Below, in pieces: positions 6,001 through 8,997 of a DNA stretch of 8,997 bases (positions within the stretch are counted from its first letter, which is position 1; the number at the start of each line of letters is the position of its first letter). The notes beneath the pieces were generated by a model. It saw only the letters and a list, made by a program, of their open reading frames with translations. It searched no databases and had not been told where the DNA came from. Made by a program: the position numbers and the translations under genes. The stretch comes from Planctomycetaceae bacterium (GTDB taxonomy: Bacteria; Planctomycetota; Planctomycetia; Pirellulales; Pirellulaceae), in NCBI GenBank assembly GCA_007695205.1, contig REEF01000325.1, positions 1-8,997 of the forward strand, read 5' to 3'.

Positions 6001-8560
6001 GATGCAACGAATCGCCCAGCTCGCTGGTGATGTTGGCGTCCGGGTCGCCTTGCCAGTTGACCGTGACCAACGCGTTGGCACCTGCATGGTTTTCGATTGC
6101 CGCGACCAATTCGGCGGCTGTGGTCGGCGTCGAACTGTGCGAATTCAAGACGGCGTGGATCGTGTGGTTGCTGACCGAGATCTGCGGGGCCGCGTCTTGA
6201 CCAAGATCCGACTTGGTAACCGAGATGTTCACGGCTCGAGCGAAATCGGCTCGGGCCGTAAAGGTCAAATCGACGCCACCAGCTACTGCCGTGCCGCCCG
6301 TGTGGAAGTCGCTGGTCACCTGCGGCTGCGGCACGATGCGCTCGGGTGGCGCAGGTGCCTGCTCGTCCGTGCCGATCCGTAACCGGAAGGTGGCACTGCC
6401 GACGGGCAGATTCGTGGTCGGATCGATCAGCGAGCCCAGGTCGTCGATGGCATCGCCACGGGCTGCCGTATCCAGCACATGGGCGAATTCCCGCTCGAAA
6501 TACAAGGTCGCCATGTCGCTGACCGGATCGTAAACCACGCGATCCGGGTAGAACACGACGTCGTCCGTGTTGTTCAAGGTGTCCCGCGTATAGATCAACT
6601 GATAAAACGCGGGATTCTCGGCCGAACGCTGAGTCGGATTGCCTTGGGCATCGTTCTCGATGAACAGATTGTCGTTGTTGAAAAAGACCCGAATCTGGTT
6701 CCGAGCCTGCTGGAGGACCATTCGCGACGGATCCTGCGGGTCGGTGACATGCGCGACCGGTTGCGGCACGACCGCGATCACCTGGGGCCCCAGTTGAAGA
6801 TCGAAATCGATCATCACGTTGCTGCCGTTGTCGATACCGTCTGCGGTTCGGTCGTTGAACGCAGCCCCATGGATGTTGCGCAATGCGATGATATCTTCGG
6901 CCGAATCATCGATGCCAAAGATCGTGATCCGGTACAGATCGTCGGGTAAGGTCTCCGCGAATCGCACGATGATCTCGTTCTGATTCGGCGCGTCACCCAC
7001 CCCGATGTAACCCGGGATGATCTGCACATCGTTGTCGGTGCCGAATTCGCGGTCAGATCCGCTCCGCACAATGCGGATGCCGCCCAGTGTGGCCGGGTCG
7101 ATCACCTGCGGCTCGTCGAACCGGAACGTCAAGCTCCGCGGTGCTACGTTCAACACCGAGATCGATCCGAGCGGATCGTCGTCGACGTTGCGCATCGCCA
7201 ACAGGCTGCCATCGTTGGGCTGGATGCCCCCCAATAACGGTCCCAGACCTACGGCGGTGACTTCCATGTCCATGATCGCCTGGCCCAACCCCACCATGTC
7301 CACTCGCAGGAAGTCCGCGCCCGTGTTGATGACATTGTCGTCTTCGTCGTCGCCATCGTTGATCGTGACCGCTGAATCACGCATCAGGCTCACGAATTCC
7401 GCTTGAGTCAAGCGTCGGCCCAGCGTGCGCTCGGCCAATTGCTGAGCCAGCACGGCGATCCCCGAGATGTGGGGCGATGCCATGCTGGTGCCGCTCATGG
7501 TCGAGGTCCCTCCGCCAGGGGCCGCCCCCGTGATCGCCGCTCCCGGGGCGAAAACCGTACTCATCGTCGGATGACGCTGCGAAAACGGGGTGATCCGGTC
7601 GGGACCCGTGGTAAAGGCGATCGCCGCGCCACCACCGACGTCGGTGCCCAAATCCGCATCAAAGACGGCGCCCACGGACAACGAATTCGGGTCCGCTGAC
7701 GGATAAGCTACCCCCGGCACGCTATTCAAATCACCAAAAGAATTGCCCGATGCCGACACCACCATCACATCCATCGCGACCAGAGCGGCCAATTCGTCGT
7801 CGATTCCATACAGGGTGACGGACGAATCGTAGTTACCACCATCTCCTAACGACAGATTGACGCTGGCGATGTTGTAGGTCTCGGCATTGGCGATCACCCA
7901 TTGCAAACCCTGTTCCAACCAGGCGAATTGTCCGGCGTTTTCGTCGTTTAACACCTTCAAATGGATGATGTCCGCTCCAGGTGCCATCCCCGGATATACC
8001 GGATCGCTGGATACGACGATACTCGATACGTTCGATCCATGACCATGAACATCCTGCGCATTGGGTTGCCCCGTGGCGAAATCCTGATTGAAGACGATCC
8101 GATCGGCGATCCCGTTACCCGTCGTGTCCGGGCCGAAAAACGGATGATTCAGGTCGATACCCGTGTCCAAGATCACCGTAGCGAATCCGGTACCGTCGAT
8201 GCCGCGAAAACGAGGGTCGGCACGGAAACGGTCCATCCCGATCAGCGGGCCCGATTCAAGCGTCAGTCCCCCGACGTCCCCGCCGGACGCTCCGCCGGGA
8301 GATCCGTACATCGGTGCCGAGGATGCCGTGGTCGTGATGTTCGCGATCAATTCGCGAACGACCGGGTTGGGATGGTCCAACCCATCAGGGAACGGACGGT
8401 GCATCTCGCCCGTGGGCAAGCCCATCGCATCCAGCAACTGACGGTCTTCCAGCTTCTCTAGCTGCAGAAGCCTGCTGGAACCCGATGACTGCTTGGGTGC
8501 CTTCGACTTGCGACGCTTCCTCGAACCCAACAACGACAAACGTTTGCGCTCAATGGCCAT
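1..8560 (-). CDS. Giant modular S8 (subtilisin-like) serine peptidase with beta-helix, FN3-like and PPC-like modules; LEPR-XLL-type N-terminus; 3' end outside window
   Basis: The frame is open for 2853 codons from ATG 8560 to the left edge; an in-frame TAG lies nine codons upstream of the ATG and GAAGGG sits 6 nt before it, so the 5' end is well supported. The product should cleave peptide bonds by the Ser/His/Asp mechanism, probably outside the cytoplasm. Visible parts, in order, are LEDRQLL (37-43), the S8 domain with D132, H174, N273 and S359, Ig-like segments (465-700), a degenerate metzincin-like segment (925-1070), a PPC-like domain (1130-1257), a beta-helix region (1415-1745), two FN3-like repeats (1748-1967), a second beta-helix region (1975-2440) and two PPC-like domains (2445-2610, 2700-2845). 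It ends at a PEPPEP linker. Ordinary subtilases have 300-700 residues, so this is exceptionally large. There is no classical hydrophobic signal peptide. Substrate and C-terminal anchor are unknown. The peptidase call is firm; the outer module boundaries are approximate. Confidence 0.95.
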   Translation of the reverse strand, partial: MAIERKRLSLLGSRKRRKSKAPKQSSGSSRLLQLEKLEDRQLLDAMGLPTGEMHRPFPDGLDHPNPVVRELIANITTTASSAPMYGSPGGASGGDVGGLTLESGPLIGMDRFRADPRFRGIDGTGFATVILDTGIDLNHPFFGPDTTGNGIADRIVFNQDFATGQPNAQDVHGHGSNVSSIVVSSDPVYPGMAPGADIIHLKVLNDENAGQFAWLEQGLQWVIANAETYNIASVNLSLGDGGNYDSSVTLYGIDDELAALVAMDVMVVSASGNSFGDLNSVPGVAYPSADPNSLSVGAVFDADLGTDVGGGAAIAFTTGPDRITPFSQRHPTMSTVFAPGAAITGAAPGGGTSTMSGTSMASPHISGIAVLAQQLAERTLGRRLTQAEFVSLMRDSAVTINDGDDEDDNVINTGADFLRVDMVGLGQAIMDMEVTAVGLGPLLGGIQPNDGSLLAMRNVDDDPLGSISVLNVAPRSLTFRFDEPQVIDPATLGGIRIVRSGSDREFGTDNDVQIIPGYIGVGDAPNQNEIIVRFAETLPDDLYRITIFGIDDSAEDIIALRNIHGAAFNDRTADGIDNGSNVMIDFDLQLGPQVIAVVPQPVAHVTDPQDPSRMVLQQARNQIRVFFNNDNLFIENDAQGNPTQRSAENPAFYQLIYTRDTLNNTDDVVFYPDRVVYDPVSDMATLYFEREFAHVLDTAARGDAIDDLGSLIDPTTNLPVGSATFRLRIGTDEQAPAPPERIVPQPQVTSDFHTGGTAVAGGVDLTFTARADFARAVNISVTKSDLGQDAAPQISVSNHTIHAVLNSHSSTPTTAAELVAAIENHAGANALVTVNWQGDPDANITSELGDSLHLRVVGLGSSFETASDLGAITDSQYWLISAAIVAQENPFDLPGSPDEPGQRDLPPEMRNEQYVNPVFGPDRVAGITTIMYNFRGNYGFDAQGNPLSNAITDSQKARVREVVELWGEQVGVQFLETPDQGLTFVSGNVNALSVNHPSVINEPMADLRVRIDPQFQDSMLIIDSNQPWSDQFGGDWFQRAMIGTGYLLGLQRMNDQPLTNMMAFGAENQQLGGVGSFLGTTPLEGRGVEPKFQGIHDSDRPEIFGVQAIVPEPIFPGVRDIMNAQHVHRPEGKDIDLYRFTLDLQDQDTQQPKKGLLTLETFAERLPNSSLLDTVLSLYREVPVHDANGVLTGYDRELIARNDDYFGSDSHIRMELGSGTYYVAVTAAGNTDFDPVIEDTGWGGTSQGAYELRFSFQAEVDQNDAIRDMDRFDQDGQPGTRLDGNADGTPGGVFNFWFQNRPLERLIRMTGDSSSYVDGQTLTIEDAFGTVRRFEFDNNNSVNPGAIRLDFSDGPSAEMMATRLANAINQSGLNGVSFTLDGTSIRLSGERLAILSSNASGIELDGKTIFVDRTSGVNLNGTLQKPFDRISTAFAAAVPGDIVRIVGNGGLDGNPATIEDNFAYEIGTPEAGAGSTSLRDGQTMDVPKGVTTMIDAGAIFKLRRARIGVGSSNLTSDRSGGALQVLGTPQLVGAHGQVIVDDQGQPVPGFVYFTSRMDEQTGQDLTPARTTPAAGDWGGIVFRADLDKAAARPNLESEGIFLNYVNHADIRYGGGLLRIDAIDQVVSPIQILESRPTITYNQISFSADAAMSADPNSFEESNFHSPQYQRGASFTLDYERIGPDITGNTLQNNSINGLFIKIETQPGQPTRRLTVPARFDDTDIVHVISENLIIQGQAGQAVLETERPSVQMVTINSQPGGSLSPGQYTYKLVFVDIQGFEGRPSEATSVGTVAAGHGTLLAQNLTPVSGNYTSRRLYRSEVQPDGSNGPYHFVANLNANDTTFRDTGAVTGAVLQRDPPAVGNVMLEQRTVPFVDPGLASGDYHYRVVFVDEYGIQGAASDPTAVINVVRPGFGPANRVVVDLTDLPAAPAGSTQQIYRSQSDGSGPYVLVGQIDAGETTFTDDGSIVRDVTGNQATLDPTLLGVVRARPSARLMIDPGSVIKLEGARIEATFGAQLIAEGYDGQEIIFTSKLDDRYGAGGTFDTNNDGIFGVDAQASAPERGQWSGLFIGHLGKLNLDHVYLAYGGGDNSKIEGTFKGFNAIEIHQATARIANSILEQNDPGTGGQGPNDRFGRGPNEGGTIFVRGAQPVILNNIIRDNAHVAISINVDAFTHDLLPDPGRTSGTIDQSSQFGDNRGPLVRGNRIANNGPVGTTGGVGTNGLEVRTAGVIVAPGQPAHGAMISRGITLSTQSVWDDTDIVHILYNEISIPNFNTYGGLRLQSAADESLVVKLYSLPLFGGVGNAINDHYNVYPTMGAGFTATGRPMEIEDRIGGVLHVVGQPGFPVILTSLHDDTVGAGLQPDGRPQTDTNNNGWDTRPSPGDWRSLRMDQFSHDRNVEIILEQEASSEAAPGINATVQTAQFLGELAASETSGDENYRMGFEIHGFLSAPGDIDVYTFTAQAGTEIWLDIDRTRHALDTVIEVLDSNGRLIALSDSSTRETMDPSLLYNDRSQITDTSVNPLQRLAEQNQPRHASGLIKDHWTTNERDAGMRVLLPGTAGQRSPYTIRVRSSNLSATDPAEQLRDPSRVGDGLTSGVYQLQVRIRETNEVPGSTVRYSEIRYAQNGVELIGLPKHSPLLGEAMEDEWVAEREFGFGNSASNDDALFVTGIGPFVQSITPFNPSSPGQRPQDLGNVLTTDRATISLAGSLSSATDIDFYLFSVRFDAVNTGTTPHHAALTFDMDYADELGRPDTTITIFRVGTTFGGVPTYTPILIGRDSNVADDRSAPVRTADDLAGVKDLSRGSVGSLDPFVGTVHLPEGDYAVAVTSAGQLPTVLVPQITIIPEPPEP
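26..463 (-). other. PPC-like domain 3, residues about 2700-2845
   Basis: Elements are SSATDIDFYLFSVRF (D2719), AALTFDMDYAD, DTTITIFRVG, an IGRDSN turn and LPEGDYAVAVTSAG. These match the PPC pattern again. After it the protein passes into a PEPPEP proline/glutamate linker at the window edge, suggesting that further domains or an anchor follow. Confidence 0.6.
731..1228 (-). other. PPC-like domain 2, residues about 2445-2610
   Basis: Elements are GDIDVYTFTAQAGTEIWLDID (D2457), ALDTVIEVLDSNG, SPYTIRVRS and SGVYQLQVRIRE (Y2601). The core is that of a PPC domain, but an insertion of several tens of residues between the L-D-x-V-x-x-V-L strand and the closing strands makes it longer than usual. 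It follows beta-helix region 2 directly. Confidence 0.65.
1388..1561 (-). repeat. GDW unit 3 (residues 2334-2391)
   Basis: Landmarks are IGGVLHVVG, VILTSLHDD, VGAGLQ, DTNNNG and PGDWRSLRM (W2386). It has the same length from start to W as unit 2 (53 residues), and both share the GAG and DTNN turns, so units 2 and 3 are closest to each other. Confidence 0.65.
2348..2521 (-). repeat. GDW unit 2 (residues 2014-2071)
   Basis: Landmarks are FGAQLIAEG, IIFTSKLDD, YGAGGTFDTNNDG and ERGQWSGLFI (W2066). Q replaces D in the GDW core. The DTNNDG turn looks like a calcium loop. Confidence 0.65.
2660..2983 (-). repeat. FN3-like repeat B (residues 1860-1967)
   Basis: Repeat B carries GLASGDYHYRVVFVD (D1892), GIQGAASDP, QQIYRS, GPYVLVG and TTFTDDG. 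The VFVD Asp lies exactly 116 residues after that of repeat A. Apart from the landmarks the two copies differ at most positions, so the duplication is old. The pair interrupts the beta-helix part of the protein, joining beta-helix regions 1 and 2. Confidence 0.6.
3011..3319 (-). repeat. FN3-like repeat A (residues 1748-1850)
   Basis: Repeat A carries SLSPGQYTYKLVFVD (D1776), GFEGRPSEA, RRLYRS, GPYHFVA and TTFRDTG. Its partner, repeat B, has the same landmarks in the same order, offset by 116 residues. The Y-x-Y-x-L/V-V-F-V-D strand and the later R-L-Y-R-S strand resemble fibronectin type III-like folds, though the exact family is not certain. Confidence 0.6.
3326..4318 (-). other. Right-handed beta-helix region 1, residues about 1415-1745
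   Basis: It begins with NGTLQKPFDRISTAFAAAVPGD (K1425), the typical opening of DUF1565/pectate-lyase-like parallel beta-helices: GT..KP...I..A...A..GD. It then shows short turns rich in N, G and V/I strands (ITYNQISF, ITGNTLQNNSI), a GDW unit (1520-1582) and a DDTDIVH motif at 1720-1726. No catalytic residues of a polysaccharide lyase can be identified. It may serve as a stalk or carbohydrate-binding surface. Confidence 0.6.
3815..4003 (-). repeat. GDW unit 1 (residues 1520-1582)
   Basis: This is the first of three related units in the beta-helix regions. The shared pattern is G-x-L-x-x-x-G, then V/I-x-F/L-T-S-x-x-D, a loop, and G-D/Q-W with a following hydrophobic strand. Here: GGALQVLG, VYFTSRMDE and AAGDWGGIVF (W1577). 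The loop between the G-x-L strand and FTS is longer than in the other two copies. Confidence 0.65.
4790..5173 (-). other. PPC-like beta-sandwich domain 1, residues about 1130-1257
   Basis: Key elements are DIDLYRFTL (D1136 in IDL), LLTLETFAERLPNSSLLDTVLSLYRE, an ARNDD turn, GTYYVAV and YELRFSF (Y1250). That is the strand order of bacterial pre-peptidase C-terminal (PPC) domains: D-x-D-x-Y-x-F, then L-D-x-x-L-x-L-Y, then G-x-Y-x-V-x-V. Such domains occur in secreted proteases and often bind substrate or matrix. It directly follows the degenerate metzincin-like segment. Confidence 0.65.
5351..5788 (-). other. Metzincin (matrixin)-like segment with destroyed zinc site, residues about 925-1070
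   Basis: The segment opens with TIMYNF (M931), continues with a predicted helix (ITDSQKARVREVVELWGEQVGVQF) and a strand, and reaches GGDWFQRAMIGTGYLLGLQR followed by a Met-turn-like NMMAFG (1060-1065). This is the order found in matrixin-like peptidases: central helix, then HExxHxxGxxH, then Met-turn. Aligned to AMHEIGHLLGLGH, the zinc ligands and the catalytic Glu are replaced: H to I1042, E to G1043, H to Y1046 and H to R1052. The glycine at 1049 and the LLGL core remain. It should not bind zinc or cleave. The fold assignment is inferred from pattern. Confidence 0.55.
6450..7168 (-). other. Two Ig-like segments (Big_5-like) after the peptidase, residues about 465-700
   Basis: The first segment contains APRSLTFRFDEP (473-484) followed further on by IIVRFAETLPDDLYRITIFG, the pattern of SbsA-type Ig-like domains: a strand describing a protruding feature, then a terminal strand ending in Y-x-I-x-I. 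The second runs from about residue 584, with GPQVIAVVPQP, NQIRVFFNNDNL and ATLYFERE strands. These probably act as rigid beta-sandwich spacers. Family assignment rests on pattern only and is tentative. Confidence 0.5.
7271..8200 (-). other. Peptidase S8 (subtilase) catalytic domain, residues about 121-430
   Basis: The Asp motif is VILDTGID (D132). The His motif is HGHGSNV (H174), where the usual HGTHV reads HGSNV. The oxyanion-hole Asn lies in SASGN (N273) and the nucleophile in GTSMASPH (S359). Order, spacing and flanking glycines match active subtilases, so the domain is expected to be catalytic. Only about 75 residues separate LEDRQLL from the first conserved strand, and I recognise no inhibitor-I9 prodomain there. 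The acidic run at 402-408 (DGDDEDD) near the domain end could bind calcium; that is inference. Confidence 0.95.
8426..8560 (-). other. N-terminal basic segment with LEPR-XLL-type motif (residues 1-45)
   Basis: The protein begins with a lysine/arginine-rich stretch (RKRRKSK at 14-20), a Ser-rich spacer, and then LEKLEDRQLLDA, which matches the planctomycete LEPR-XLL pattern with D in place of P (L37 E38 D39 R40 Q41 L42 L43). In planctomycetes this motif marks the start of many very large, presumably exported proteins. No hydrophobic core of the kind needed for a Sec or Tat signal peptide is visible in the first 120 residues, so the route of export is unclear. The motif match is seen; the export role is inferred from the family. 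Confidence 0.75.
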
Positions 8561-8566
8561 GACCAA

Positions 8567-8572
8567 CCCTTC
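8567..8572 (-). promoter_or_regulatory. Shine-Dalgarno-like site GAAGGG
   Basis: GAAGGG lies 6 nt upstream of ATG 8560 on the reverse strand. It matches the anti-SD partner only in part (AAGG). It supports this ATG over the in-frame TTG and GTC codons immediately upstream. Confidence 0.5.
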
Positions 8573-8641
8573 AGGCGGATTTACCTAAGCTTCGTAGATT
8601 CCGTAAAACATGCATTCTACGCTACTATAAATCGGACTATC

Positions 8642-8681
8642 GGTATCGTAATCCATATTATCTGAACGCGATTACGGCACC
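8642..8681 (-). repeat. Imperfect inverted repeat in the presumed leader of the giant gene
   Basis: GGTATCGTAATC (8642-8653) and GATTACGGCACC (8670-8681) are inverted copies: seven contiguous base pairs (CGTAATC/GATTACG), two mismatched positions, then three more pairs, with a 16-nt loop. In reverse-strand RNA one of the two mismatches is a G-U wobble. No U-tract follows, so it is not a typical intrinsic terminator. It could be an operator or an mRNA leader hairpin. Confidence 0.35.
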
Positions 8682-8725
8682 CGGGCAAATCGACGTAAAC
8701 TTAGGCACCGTAGCATCTTTCAACG

Positions 8726-8753
8726 AGTATAATCAGCACTTCAATCAACACAA
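8726..8753 (-). promoter_or_regulatory. Possible sigma70-type promoter of the giant gene
   Basis: On the reverse strand, TTGTGT (8753-8748) and TATACT (8731-8726) are separated by 16 nt. The -10 matches TATAAT at five of six positions; the -35 is weak (TTG only). Transcription would begin near 8718 and give a leader of about 158 nt. A second -10-like box, TATAGT (8629-8624), lies closer to the gene but has an even weaker -35. In AT-rich DNA such matches arise by chance. Confidence 0.2.
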
Positions 8754-8997
8754 GAAAATGATGGCTCCAACGGCATGAATGGATCTATCGTTCGAATCGG
8801 ACCGAGAACTAGCTAAAACGGAGAAAGAGGTATATCCTTTTTGGCTGTTCATCATCATGCCTATCTCGCCCCCTTTCAGATGGCGAAACCGGTCGGAAAG
8901 TTCCGATTCGCTCTGCCGGGCCTGGACCCGCGAGGCACATAGTTAGGACCGGCAAGGCAATAACTGTCAGATTTGGTTTGGTGGTACGCAACGCGAA

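Larger units (their letters stand above)
8561..8997. other. Intergenic region upstream of the giant gene
   Basis: These 437 bases carry no convincing gene. The sequence is AT-richer than the coding part (22 G+C of 60 at 8581-8640). It holds the SD-like site, weak promoter matches, the inverted repeat above and a short perfect palindrome-like element TCGGAA-AG-TTCCGA at 8893-8906. A reverse-strand frame open from the right edge to a TAG near 8809 could be the tail of a neighbouring gene, but its sequence (for example LTVIALPVLTMCLAGPGP) is not recognisable. Confidence 0.6.

Noticed and set aside
8893..8906. Palindrome-like TCGGAA-AG-TTCCGA as an intrinsic terminator
   Set aside because: The loop would be only two bases and no T-run follows on either strand; it is noted only as a short inverted repeat.
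8858..8947. Forward-strand short frame of 29 codons beginning ATGCCTATC
   Set aside because: Very short, no convincing ribosome-binding site, no similarity to any small protein I know.
8809..8997. Reverse-strand frame open from the right edge (TTG-start reading of 60 codons) as a neighbouring gene
   Set aside because: Short, no ATG, no recognised sequence; it could be the tail of a gene beyond the edge, but nothing here proves it.

Overview
The window is almost entirely one giant reverse-strand gene. It starts at the ATG at 8560-8558 and runs off the left edge without a stop, giving at least 2853 codons (more than 300 kDa). The reading frame was checked at landmarks along its length (D132, S359, M1041, W1577, W2066, W2386, D2719, P2853) and stayed the same. 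I found no frameshift or internal stop.

The organism is most likely a planctomycete, probably of the Pirellula/Rhodopirellula type. Three things suggest this: an N-terminal LEPR-XLL-type motif (LEDRQLL, residues 37-43), the very large multidomain architecture, and the moderately GC-rich coding sequence. This is inferred from remembered family features, not from a database search.

Layout of the protein, N to C: a basic N-terminus with the LEDRQLL motif (1-45); a subtilisin-like S8 peptidase domain with an intact D132/H174/S359 triad and N273 as oxyanion Asn (about 121-430); two Ig-like segments (about 465-700); a metzincin-like segment whose zinc-binding motif has lost all its ligands (about 925-1070); a first PPC-like beta-sandwich (about 1130-1257); a right-handed beta-helix region (about 1415-1745); two tandem FN3-like repeats (1748-1967); a second beta-helix region (about 1975-2440); and two more PPC-like beta-sandwiches (about 2445-2610 and 2700-2845). 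The C-terminus lies outside the window. Overall it looks like an exported or cell-surface protease with long adhesive or spacer modules.

The right-hand 437 bases (8561-8997) are AT-richer and hold the likely promoter and leader region of the giant gene, including an imperfect 12-bp inverted repeat. No convincing second gene is present. No RNA genes, CRISPR arrays, insertion sequences or multi-gene system can be seen. The most unusual observation is a dead metalloprotease-like module inside a protein whose serine protease domain appears active.
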